Origin: Sulfuritalea sp.
Lineage (GTDB): Bacteria > Pseudomonadota > Gammaproteobacteria > Burkholderiales > Rhodocyclaceae
NCBI GenBank assembly: GCA_030651305.1
Contig: JAUSCI010000014.1
Span: 1-64,000 of the forward strand
Reading direction: 5' to 3'
Length of the DNA stretch: 64,000 nucleotides
Shown: piece by piece, positions 21,593 to 30,136 of the stretch
Numbering within the stretch: the first letter of the stretch is position 1
Layout of the letters: each line of letters begins with the position of its first letter
Notes under the pieces: generated by a model
The model's database searches: none
What the model saw: only the letters and a program-made list of their open reading frames with translations
Told to the model about the DNA's origin: nothing
Translations under genes and position numbers: made by a program

Positions 21593-21614
21593 GCCCTAAC
21601 CCGGCGGTCGACCC
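21593..21614 (+). other. Truncated attC (left half only), end of array
   Basis: GCCCTAACCCGGCGGTCGACCC resembles the left half of attC2; the GCCGCGCAGCGCCGG...GTTRRRY half is missing. Confidence 0.65.
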
Positions 21615-21671
21615 CGAATCAAAGGCGAATCAAAGGGGCCAGGCTCAAATTTATTTTGCATAGCCTGTGAA

Positions 21672-21683
21672 AGTCGGCGCTGG
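21672..21683 (+). repeat. AGTCGGCGCTGG motif (intergenic)
   Basis: GAAAGTCGGCGCTGGCGACACGCCG. Confidence 0.75.
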
Positions 21684-21795
21684 CGACACGCCGATAGCGA
21701 CGATAAACCGAGCCTGCCCGTTTCCCCTCCCAGCCCCATAGTTGGTCGTCACGCGGTTCGTTTGACAAGCTCATTTATTGTAGCTACAGTAAAGA

Positions 21796-22064
21796 ATGAG
21801 AATCGAGTTCGATCCAGCCAAGGACGCGGCAAACCAAACGAAGCACGGCGTGTCCCTGTCCATGGCAGACGACCTCGACTGGGAAGCCGCGCTGGTGTGG
21901 GCTGATGAACGGTTTGAGTACGGGGAGATGCGAATGATCGCACTCGCTCCGAAAACCGAAATCCTGTATTACGTGGCGTTTTTAGACCGTGGTAAGTGCG
22001 AAGGGTCATCAGCCTGCGCCGCGCCAATCGTCGCGAGGTGAAGCACTATGTCGCAAATCTCTAA
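21796..22064 (+). pseudogene. BrnT-family toxin, frameshifted C-terminus
   Basis: MRIEFDPAKDAANQTKHGVSLSMADDLDWEAALVWADERFEYGEMRMIALAPKTEILYYVAFLDRG; continuation in another frame reads VRRVISLRRANRREVKHYVANL*. Confidence 0.75.
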
Positions 22065-22347
22065 GCGTCCAACTGTCCTTATGCCTACTGCGGCAGAGGA
22101 CAAAGCCATTACTGCGGCGGCCAAAAGTGATCCTGACGCACAGCCGCTCACGCCAAAGCAACTGGCCGCGATGGTTCCAATCCGAACCCTGCGTGGGCGA
22201 CCGAAATCCGAAAACAAGAAGTTGCTCGTGTCTGTGCGTTACAGCCCCGAGGTTGTTGCCTACTTCAAGTCCACAGGTGAAGGCTGGCAATCGCGAATGG
22301 ATGGTGTACTTCGTAAGTACGTGACACGCCATTCCGGTAGCGCATGA
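22048..22347 (+). CDS. BrnA-family antitoxin
   Basis: MPTAAEDKAITAAAKSDPDAQPLTPKQLAAM...RGRPKSENKKLLVSVRYSPEVVAYFKSTGEGWQSRMDGVLRKYV; overlaps the brnT remnant. Confidence 0.85.
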   Translation: MSQISKRPTVLMPTAAEDKAITAAAKSDPDAQPLTPKQLAAMVPIRTLRGRPKSENKKLLVSVRYSPEVVAYFKSTGEGWQSRMDGVLRKYVTRHSGSA

Positions 22348-22351
22348 ATAA

Positions 22352-24229
22352 TCAATAACTCGCGTTGGCGTCCCACATTTCGGGGACAAAGCGCAGCACG
22401 CGGTTGCGTCCCTCCTCTTTGGCCTTGTACATGGCGACGTCGGCGAATTTGACCACCTGCCAGAAGGTGTCGGAATCCGTCGGATATTCGGCGACGCCGA
22501 TGGAAATGGTTTTTTGCAGTACGCCGCCGGGCAGGGGAATCTTGGTGGCCTCGACTTCGCTGCGGATTTTTTCGGCCACCAGCATCGCCGCGTCGGCGCC
22601 GGTATCCATCAGCACCAGCAGGAATTCCTCGCCGCCGTAGCGCACGGCCATGTCCGAGCTGCGCACATTGCGCATCAGGAGTTCGGCCAGGACCTTGAGC
22701 ACCTTGTCGCCCACCTCGTGGCCATGGGTGTCGTTGACCTGTTTGAAGAAATCGAGGTCGAGCATCAGCACCGAGAACGCGCTCTTGCGCCGCTGGCTGC
22801 CGGCGACCAGGGTGCCTACGTACTCTTCGAGGAAGCGGCGGTTATACATGCCTGTCATGGCGTCGCGCAGGGCGTTTTCACGCAGGTGTTCCATGAGGCG
22901 TTTGGCCTCCAGCACGGGGCCGGCTTCGCGCAGATAGACGGCGACAAACGGCACCATCAGGCGGGCCAGCGGTGCTTCGTCGGCGGCGACCACAATCTGC
23001 ACCACGCAGCCGGCCGTACCGGACTGGGTGATCGGCAAACAGATGTGGGTATCGTCGGCGGCGTCAGGGCGGAACATGGTGCATAGCCCGGGAAAGCCCA
23101 CGGCATTTACTTCGTGACCGGTGCGGCGGGCGCGACAGAAGCTCGCATCGAGCGTCACTTGCGGGTCGCAATAGCGGCAGGCGGCGCCGAATTCGCCGTC
23201 GATCACAATGGGCGTCATGCGGTTCTTGCTTGATGAGACTTCGTAAATGGAGAAGCGATTGAAGTCGTATTTTCGCCGTAGCACATCCGCTAGCCGCTGG
23301 TAGATGTCGAGCTTGGTCTGGTCTTCCTCGATGGCCTTTTTGAACTCCGAAGCCTGGACCAGGCTTTCGACCATCTCGGTGGTGAGCACCAACTGGTTGC
23401 CGTCTTCGTTGGCCCGATGGCCCAAGTTCACCTGGTGGCCTATCAACTGGCCGACCCGGGTGCGGATGGTGGTCACCTCGCGCTCGAGAAACTCCATGAG
23501 GCGGTTGATATTGAGCGCGATATCACCCACCTCGTCGGTGCTGCGCTGGTTGATGCGGCCGGCGAAATTTCCTCCGATCGCCTGCGAGGTGACGGCCTGC
23601 ACGGCCTGTGCGGATTCGGTCAGCGGATTCATCATGCGGCGCAACAGCAGCAAGGCGAGCATGGCGGCCGCCAGCACCGCCAGGCCCACGATACCGACCC
23701 CGACAATGCCCTGACGACGCACGTCGGCAAGCGAAACGTCGATGCTTACCGCGCCCAGTACCGCGCCGAACTTCACCTTGTGGCATTGGTTCAGGCAGTC
23801 GGGCACACCCTGGTCGTCGGCAATATAAGGAACCACCCCGCGGACCGTCACTTCGCCATCGATTTCGAGGACCTCGAAAATCTCCTTGCCGGTTGCCAGT
23901 ACCTGCTCGATGGTTTCGCTGCGCGCGCTTTCGGCCGGGAAGCCCGGACCGAACTGGCTGATCACCGCCGGCCCGCGTACCACCCGCACCTGCCGTATGC
24001 CGGGAACCAAAGCGAGTCGCGCCAGAAACTGCTGGCGCTTGGGGATGGTGCCGTGGACCATGCTTTCGGTCAGGCCGACCTTGACCGATTCGGCCAGCGA
24101 TCGCACATGACGTTCGGTTTGATGGATCGCGAACCAGCGAAAGCCGACGGCGGAAAACACCACCAGCGCCACGACCAGTACGGTCGTGACGCTGGACGAG
24201 AACACCAGTATCTTGTCTTTGAGCTTCAC
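22352..24229 (-). CDS. Membrane diguanylate cyclase with periplasmic CX3CH motif, HAMP, Cys-rich GAF-like region and GGEEF
   Basis: DCLNQCHKVKFGAVLGAVSIDVSL; CRYCDPQVTLDASFCRARRTGH...GLC; DAMTGMYNRRFLEEYV; RYGGEEFLLVL. Confidence 0.9.
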   Translation of the reverse strand: MKLKDKILVFSSSVTTVLVVALVVFSAVGFRWFAIHQTERHVRSLAESVKVGLTESMVHGTIPKRQQFLARLALVPGIRQVRVVRGPAVISQFGPGFPAESARSETIEQVLATGKEIFEVLEIDGEVTVRGVVPYIADDQGVPDCLNQCHKVKFGAVLGAVSIDVSLADVRRQGIVGVGIVGLAVLAAAMLALLLLRRMMNPLTESAQAVQAVTSQAIGGNFAGRINQRSTDEVGDIALNINRLMEFLEREVTTIRTRVGQLIGHQVNLGHRANEDGNQLVLTTEMVESLVQASEFKKAIEEDQTKLDIYQRLADVLRRKYDFNRFSIYEVSSSKNRMTPIVIDGEFGAACRYCDPQVTLDASFCRARRTGHEVNAVGFPGLCTMFRPDAADDTHICLPITQSGTAGCVVQIVVAADEAPLARLMVPFVAVYLREAGPVLEAKRLMEHLRENALRDAMTGMYNRRFLEEYVGTLVAGSQRRKSAFSVLMLDLDFFKQVNDTHGHEVGDKVLKVLAELLMRNVRSSDMAVRYGGEEFLLVLMDTGADAAMLVAEKIRSEVEATKIPLPGGVLQKTISIGVAEYPTDSDTFWQVVKFADVAMYKAKEEGRNRVLRFVPEMWDANASY

Positions 24230-24345
24230 GAACGTGATTTCCCTCTATTCGTCCTGCCCTTGCGCGAGTCTCGCCATCCTAGCAAATATCCATTGCTTCC
24301 CCGCGGGATTTTCCGCCCGCCCTGGTTGCCCGACCAATGCCTCCT

Positions 24346-25212
24346 CTACAAGGCTGCCGCGATGCCTTCGGCTACGGTCGGGTAGCGCAGACGCAAGTTC
24401 AGCTCCTGCTTCATTCGCGTGTTGTCCAGCCGGCGCGACTCGCTCATGAACGACCACTGCAGCGGCGGTACTGCGCGGCGCACTTCTTCGCGCGGCAGGC
24501 GCGGCGCCCGCGGCAGGGCAAAGGCATCGGCCAGCGCGTCGAACCACTCGCCCATGGCCAGGGTCGAGTCGTCATTCACGTTATAGACGCGATTGGGCCG
24601 GCCGCGCTGCAGCGCCGCGATGCAGGCGCGACCGAGGTCCTCGGCGTGGATGTGATTGGTATGGCTGTCTTCGGTGGCAAGCAGCAGGGGCAGGCGTTGA
24701 TGCAGCCGTGCCAGCGGCAAGCGATCGGCGGCATAGATGCCAGGTGCGCGCAGGATGCTGACGCAACAACGGCCTCCCCGCTGGCGGCCGAATTGACGCA
24801 GACGCCGCTCCGCATCCAAGCGCCGTGCTGCCCGCGCCGACTGTGCCGCAGGCAGTCTCGTCTCGCTCACCCGGGCGCCGCCGCAATCGCCATAAACCCC
24901 GCTGGTGCTGATGTAGACCAGCTGGCGTGGTAGACTTTTTCCGCGTCGCAGAATCGCAAGCAGATTTCGCGTGCGCGTGTCGCCGGTGCCTTGCGCGGGC
25001 GGCGGCGCGCTGTGGATCACCGCATCCGAGATGCCGGCCAGTCGCTGCAGGGTTTCGGGCAGGTCCAGGTCGCCCTCGATCTGCGTCACGCCCAGCGCTG
25101 CCAGTTGCGGGTCGCGTTGGCGCACCAGCGCCAGCACATGCCAGCGCAGCACGAGTTGCGGCAGCGCGCGGCGCATGACGTCACCGCAACCAATGATCAG
25201 CAATCTACGCAT
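24346..25212 (-). CDS. NAD(P)-dependent epimerase/SDR family protein (YeeZ-like)
   Basis: MRRLLIIGCGDVMRRALPQL; LVYISTSGVYGDCGGARVSE; NHIHAEDLGRACIAAL. Confidence 0.85.
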   Translation of the reverse strand: MRRLLIIGCGDVMRRALPQLVLRWHVLALVRQRDPQLAALGVTQIEGDLDLPETLQRLAGISDAVIHSAPPPAQGTGDTRTRNLLAILRRGKSLPRQLVYISTSGVYGDCGGARVSETRLPAAQSARAARRLDAERRLRQFGRQRGGRCCVSILRAPGIYAADRLPLARLHQRLPLLLATEDSHTNHIHAEDLGRACIAALQRGRPNRVYNVNDDSTLAMGEWFDALADAFALPRAPRLPREEVRRAVPPLQWSFMSESRRLDNTRMKQELNLRLRYPTVAEGIAAAL

Positions 25213-25226
25213 CGGATGATTATCGC

Positions 25227-26255
25227 ATGGCCCCAGCCGCCTCATTTCGCATCACCCTCCAGCCCAGCGGGCACAGCTTCACCACCGATGGCAGCGACTG
25301 CGTGTTGCAGGCGGCCCTCGATGCCGGCTTGACGCTTCCCTACGGTTGTCGCAATGGCGCTTGCGGCGCCTGCAAGGGCAAGGTGCTCGACGGCCTGGTG
25401 GATCACGGCGCGGCGGAGGAGCAGGCTTTGTCCGTGGCCGACCGCGCCGGCGGCCTGGCCTTGTTCTGTTGCGCAAAGCCGCTTTCCGACCTGGTGCTCG
25501 AATCCCGTGAAGTCGGTACCGCCAAGGACATCCCGGTCAAGATCATGCCCTGCCGGGTGCAGAAGATAGAGCGCGTGGCGGACGACGTGATTGTGTTGAG
25601 CCTCAAATTGCCGGTCAACGAGCGCCTGCAGTTTCTGGCCGGCCAGTACATCGAGTTCCTCCTCAAGGACGGCAAGCGTCGCGCCTTTTCCATCGCCAAC
25701 GCGCCGCACGATGACGGCTTCCTGCAACTGCACATCCGCCTGATCGAAGGGGGCGGGTTCACCGGCCACGTCTTTTCCGCCATGAAGGAAAAAGACATCC
25801 TGCGTTTCCAGGGCCCTTACGGCAGTTTCTTCCTCCGTGAGGAATCGGCCAAGCCGATGATTCTGCTTGCCGGCGGCACGGGCTTCGCACCCATCAAGGC
25901 CCTGGTCGAGCATGCCATTCACAAGCACATCGCGCGGCCGATGGAAATCTACTGGGGTGCGCGCAATCGCGCCGGTTTGTACCTGCCGCAACTGCCGCAG
26001 CAGTGGGCCGCGATCCATGAACAGATTCGCTACATTCCGGTGTTGTCGGATGCCACGTCCGATGACGACTGGCAGGGACGCACCGGCCTGGTCCATCGCG
26101 CCGTACTGGAAGACCATGCCGCCCTCTCCGGCTACCAGGTCTACGCCTGCGGTGCGCCGGCCATGATCGACGCCGCGCGCGCCGAATTTGTTGCGCATGG
26201 CTTGCCACCAGAAGAGTTCTTCGCCGACGCCTTTACGTTCGCACCAGGCCAATGA
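25227..26255 (+). CDS. 2Fe-2S ferredoxin-NAD(P)H reductase (CDP-6-deoxy-delta-3,4-glucoseen reductase-like)
   Basis: LPYGCRNGACGACKGKVLDG...FCCAKP; LAGGTGFAPIKALVEHA; YACGAPAMIDAAR. Confidence 0.9.
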   Translation: MAPAASFRITLQPSGHSFTTDGSDCVLQAALDAGLTLPYGCRNGACGACKGKVLDGLVDHGAAEEQALSVADRAGGLALFCCAKPLSDLVLESREVGTAKDIPVKIMPCRVQKIERVADDVIVLSLKLPVNERLQFLAGQYIEFLLKDGKRRAFSIANAPHDDGFLQLHIRLIEGGGFTGHVFSAMKEKDILRFQGPYGSFFLREESAKPMILLAGGTGFAPIKALVEHAIHKHIARPMEIYWGARNRAGLYLPQLPQQWAAIHEQIRYIPVLSDATSDDDWQGRTGLVHRAVLEDHAALSGYQVYACGAPAMIDAARAEFVAHGLPPEEFFADAFTFAPGQ

Positions 26256-26270
26256 AACGCTGAATAAGCC

Positions 26271-26338
26271 GTCACACCGGCGAAGGCCGGTGTCCAGCGC
26301 CTTGATTCTTCTGGATTCCGGCTTTCGCCGGAATGACG
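26271..26338. repeat. REP/BIME-like pair of inverted repeats
   Basis: GTCACACCGGCGAAGGCCGGTGTCCAG ... CTGGATTCCGGCTTTCGCCGGAATGAC. Confidence 0.8.
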
Positions 26339-26374
26339 ATCTGGTACTTGATCAGTGATTCCCTAACCGCAAAA

Positions 26375-26386
26375 AGTCGGCGCTGG
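26375..26386 (+). repeat. AGTCGGCGCTGG motif (intergenic)
   Basis: AAAAGTCGGCGCTGGCGGGACGGCG. Confidence 0.75.
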
Positions 26387-26396
26387 CGGGACGGCG

Positions 26397-27158
26397 TTAC
26401 TCTCCCAGATAGGCGGTGCGCACACGCGAATCGGCAAGCAGCGCCGCCGAACTGTCGGCCAGCGTGATCGAACCACTTTCCATGACGTAGCCGCGCGAGC
26501 AGACTTCCAGCGCCAGGCGCGCGTTCTGTTCCACCAGCAATATCGTTACGCCTTCCGCGGCGATTCTGCGCACCACCTCGAACACCTTCTGCACCATCAA
26601 CGGCGCCAGTCCCATCGACGGTTCGTCCAGCAGCAGCAGTTTGGGCCGGCCCATCAGGGCGCGGCCGATGGCGAGCATCTGCTGCTCGCCGCCGGACAGG
26701 GTGCCCGCGACTTGCGTTCTGCGTTCCAGCAGGCGCGGCAGCAAGTCGTAAACCCGCTCCAGGTCCGCGGCAATCCCGTTGGCATCATGACGATGATAGG
26801 CGCCCATCAGCAGATTCTCGGCGACGGTAAGTCGCGCAAAAACGCCGCGGCCTTCGGGTACCAGGGCCAGTCCTTTGGCGATCAGCTCGTGGCTCTGCAG
26901 CGCGTCGATCCGCTGATTGCCGTAGCGGATCTCGCCGCGCGAAGGAATCATGCGCGCCAGGGCTTTGAGCGCGGAGGTCTTGCCGGCGCCATTGGCGCCG
27001 ATCATGCAGACCATCTCGCCTTGCTCCACCGCAAGGGAAATTCCTTTTACCGCGGCGATGCCGCCGTAGTGAACGTGAAGATTGAGAACCTCAAGCAGTG
27101 CTTGCGCCAAGATAGGCCTCGATGACTTTCGGGTTGGCACGCACGGCTGCCGGCACAT
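26397..27158 (-). CDS. livF: Branched-chain amino acid ABC transporter ATP-binding protein LivF
   Basis: IGANGAGKTSALKAL; GTLSGGEQQMLAIGRALMGRPKLLLLDEPSMGLAP; a TTG start near 27110 is possible. Confidence 0.92.
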   Translation of the reverse strand: MCRQPCVPTRKSSRPILAQALLEVLNLHVHYGGIAAVKGISLAVEQGEMVCMIGANGAGKTSALKALARMIPSRGEIRYGNQRIDALQSHELIAKGLALVPEGRGVFARLTVAENLLMGAYHRHDANGIAADLERVYDLLPRLLERRTQVAGTLSGGEQQMLAIGRALMGRPKLLLLDEPSMGLAPLMVQKVFEVVRRIAAEGVTILLVEQNARLALEVCSRGYVMESGSITLADSSAALLADSRVRTAYLGE

Positions 27159-27861
27159 CCTCCGCGATCTTTTCGCCGTAGTCGAGTACGGCGACGCGGT
27201 CGCAAAGCCCCATGACCAGTTTGACGTCGTGCTCGATCAGCAGCACGGTCAGTCCGTCGTCGCGCAGTCCCGCGATCAGTCCGCGCAACGCCGTCGTCTC
27301 TGTCGCGTTCATGCCGGCGGCCGGTTCGTCCAGCGCCAGCAGCTTCGGCTCGGTGGCCAGTGCGCGGGCAATTTCCAGGCGGCGCTGATCGCCGTAGGAA
27401 AGCTGGCGGGCCAGGTCGTCGGCATGACCGGCAATGCCGACGTAATACAGCAGTTCTTCCGCCCGGCGGCGGATTCCTGCTTCCTCGACGCGCTCGGCAC
27501 GCGTGCGCAGGATGGCGCTGAAGACCCCGGCGCGGGTGCGCACGTGGCGGCCGACCATCACATTTTCCAGCGCAGTCATGTTGCCGAAGAGGCGGATATT
27601 CTGGAAAGTGCGTGCGATGCCCGCAGCGGCCACGGCATGCGGGCTGTCGAGGCTCAGCGGCGCGCCGGCGAACCGCACCTCGCCGCTGTCGCGCGGGTAG
27701 AGGCCGGTGAATACGTTGAACAGCGTGGTCTTGCCGGCACCGTTGGGCCCGATCAGGCCATAGATCTCGCCGCTCTCGATGGTCAGCGAAACATCCTTCA
27801 GCGCCTGCACGCCACCAAAGCGTTTGCCGATATTGCGGGCGTCGAGCAGGACATCAGGCAT
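27091..27861 (-). CDS. livG: Branched-chain amino acid ABC transporter ATP-binding protein LivG
   Basis: IGPNGAGKTTLFNVFTGLY; QLSYGDQRRLEIARALATEPKLLALDEPAAGMN. Confidence 0.93.
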   Translation of the reverse strand: MPDVLLDARNIGKRFGGVQALKDVSLTIESGEIYGLIGPNGAGKTTLFNVFTGLYPRDSGEVRFAGAPLSLDSPHAVAAAGIARTFQNIRLFGNMTALENVMVGRHVRTRAGVFSAILRTRAERVEEAGIRRRAEELLYYVGIAGHADDLARQLSYGDQRRLEIARALATEPKLLALDEPAAGMNATETTALRGLIAGLRDDGLTVLLIEHDVKLVMGLCDRVAVLDYGEKIAEDVPAAVRANPKVIEAYLGASTA

Positions 27862-27876
27862 CGGAAAACCTTTTAG

Positions 27877-27947
27877 CCACAGAGGACACAGAGGGCACAG
27901 AGAAGAGCATGAGAGCTTTTCCTCTGTGATCTCTGTGTCCTCTGTGG
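27877..27947. repeat. Dispersed palindromic repeat (CCACAGAGGACACAGAG family), copy 1
   Basis: CCACAGAGGACACAGAG ... CTCTGTGTCCTCTGTGG. Confidence 0.8.
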
Positions 27948-27963
27948 CAAATGGGTTTTGACT

Positions 27964-29013
27964 TCATGTGCGGCCCTCGCTTAGTTCACGCCTGTGGCGG
28001 GTTTCCGGCCAGAGGCCGGCGGGACGGAAGCGCATGGTCAGCACCAGGGCGAGACCGAACACCAGCATGCGCAGCACCTCGGGATCGACCAGAAGTTTGC
28101 CGAACAAGGCCATTTGCGCCGGCTCCACGGTATAGCGCAGCAGTTCGGGGACGAAGGAGAGCAGCACGGCGCCGGCAATCACGCCCCAGATGTTGCCCAT
28201 GCCGCCCAGCACCACCATCGACAGCACCATGATCGATTCGTTGAGGATGAAACTTTCGGGACTGACGAAGCCCTGGATCGCGGCGAACATGCCGCCGGCG
28301 ATGCCGCCGAACGAGGCGCCCATGGCGAAGGCCAGCAGCTTGACGTTGCGCGTGTTGATGCCGCTGGCCTTGGCCGCGACCTCGTCTTCGCGGATGGCGA
28401 CCCAGGCGCGGCCGATGCGCGAGTCCTGCAATCGCCGGTTGATCACGATCACCGCCAGCAGCACCAGCAGCAGGAAGTAGTAGTACTTGATCGGGCCGCT
28501 GAAAATCAGGCCAGCCAACGTATCGCTGGCGGAAAAATTCAGCGGCCCGAGCTGGAACGAGTCGATGCGGTTGATGCCTTTCGGGCCGTTGGTCAGGTTG
28601 ACTGGCGAGGAAAGATTGTTCATGAAAATGCGCACGATCTCGCCGAAGCCGAGCGTGACAATCGCCAGGTAGTCGCCGCGCAGGCGCAGGGTCGGCGCGC
28701 CGAGTATGACGCCGGCAACGCAGGCGACGGCGGCGCCGATCGGCAGGATGATCCAGAAGGGCAGGTGCAGGCCGAAATGCGGCGAAGCCAGCAGTGCATA
28801 GACATAGGCGCCGACCGCATAGAAGGCCACGTAGCCGAGGTCGAGCAGGCCGGCATAGCCGACCACGATGTTGAGGCCCAGTGATAGCAGGACGAACAGC
28901 ACGGCAAAGTTGGCGATGCGCACCCAGGCGGTGCCGGCCGCGGCGAGGACGAAGGGCAGGGCGATCAGCGCCACGGCGATCAGGGCCAGGCCAAACTTTT
29001 CGCGCGGGCTCAT
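27964..29013 (-). CDS. livM: Branched-chain amino acid ABC transporter permease LivM
   Basis: MSPREKFGLALIAVALIALPF; LNIVVGYAGLLDLGYVAFYAVGAY; GMGNIWGVIAGAVLLSFVPELLR; ORF track extends upstream to 29154. Confidence 0.92.
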   Translation of the reverse strand: MSPREKFGLALIAVALIALPFVLAAAGTAWVRIANFAVLFVLLSLGLNIVVGYAGLLDLGYVAFYAVGAYVYALLASPHFGLHLPFWIILPIGAAVACVAGVILGAPTLRLRGDYLAIVTLGFGEIVRIFMNNLSSPVNLTNGPKGINRIDSFQLGPLNFSASDTLAGLIFSGPIKYYYFLLLVLLAVIVINRRLQDSRIGRAWVAIREDEVAAKASGINTRNVKLLAFAMGASFGGIAGGMFAAIQGFVSPESFILNESIMVLSMVVLGGMGNIWGVIAGAVLLSFVPELLRYTVEPAQMALFGKLLVDPEVLRMLVFGLALVLTMRFRPAGLWPETRHRRELSEGRT

Positions 29014-29125
29014 TGGACCACCCTCCCCCCGGCCCCCGCCCCAGGGGCGGGGGTGACTGCGGTTCGCCGCTGCGCGGCTCCGGGTCGTGGCTGGCGCCCC
29101 TTCGGGCGGCCGTGCGGTGCGCTCA

Positions 29126-30112
29126 TCACGCGCGCTCCGAGACGCGTTCGCCAAGCAGGCCGGAGGGGCGGAACACCAGCACCAGGATCAGCATCAGGAA
29201 GGCAAAAACATCCTGATAGTTGCTGCCGAAGAGCACGAAGTTGCCTCCGTCCGCGCATCGTTCGCTCAGCCAGCCATGGGCGACGGGCCAGTGGCACAGA
29301 TCGGTGAATTCGCCTACGTAGCCGGTGCCGAGCGCTTCCACCAAACCGAGCAGGATGCCGCCGAGCATGGCACCGGCGATGTTGCCGATGCCGCCCAGCA
29401 CCGCCGCGGAGAAGGCCTTGAGGCCCAGGCTGAATCCCATCGTGTAATGGGCGATGCCGTAATAGCTGCCGTACATGACGCCGGCCACCGCGCCCAATCC
29501 CGCACCGATGACGAAGGTGGCGGCAATCACGCGGTTGGCATTGACGCCCATCAGGCCGGCAATGTGCACATTTTCCGCGGTGGCGCGGATGGCGATGCCG
29601 AAACGCGTGCGATAGACAAACCAGGAGAGGCCGGCCATCATCGCCAATGACATGAGAATGATGGCGATCTGCACGCTGCTGATCGCCGCGCCGCCGATGC
29701 CGAACACCTGGTTGTCGATGATCTGCGGAAAGGCCAGCGGATTGCGACCCCAGACCAGCAAGGCCAGGTGCTGCAGGATGATCGACATGCCGATCGCGGT
29801 GATCAGCGGCGCCAGGCGCGGGGCGTGGCGCAGCGGACGATAGGCGACGCGCTCCAGCAGATAGCCCATGAGCATGCAGGCTGGAACGGCCGCCATGACG
29901 CCGGCCAGCACAATCGCCAGCGGCGGCAGGCCGCTGCCGGCCAGCGAGGTGATGACGGAAAAGGCCACCATGGCGCCGATCATCACCACTTCGCCGTGGG
30001 CGAAGTTGATCAGCTGGATCACCCCATAGACCATCGTGTAGCCCAGCGCGACAACGGCATAGACGCTGCCGGTGGTGAGGCCGTTGATGATCTGCTGGAG
30101 CAGAATGTCCAT
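29126..30112 (-). CDS. livH: Branched-chain amino acid ABC transporter permease LivH
   Basis: MDILLQQIINGLTTGSVYAVVALGYTMVYGVIQLINFAHGEVVMIGAM; GGIGNIAGAMLGGILLGLVEALG. Confidence 0.93.
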   Translation of the reverse strand: MDILLQQIINGLTTGSVYAVVALGYTMVYGVIQLINFAHGEVVMIGAMVAFSVITSLAGSGLPPLAIVLAGVMAAVPACMLMGYLLERVAYRPLRHAPRLAPLITAIGMSIILQHLALLVWGRNPLAFPQIIDNQVFGIGGAAISSVQIAIILMSLAMMAGLSWFVYRTRFGIAIRATAENVHIAGLMGVNANRVIAATFVIGAGLGAVAGVMYGSYYGIAHYTMGFSLGLKAFSAAVLGGIGNIAGAMLGGILLGLVEALGTGYVGEFTDLCHWPVAHGWLSERCADGGNFVLFGSNYQDVFAFLMLILVLVFRPSGLLGERVSERA

Positions 30113-30136
30113 GGTCGGGAAGCGCTCAAATCCAGA

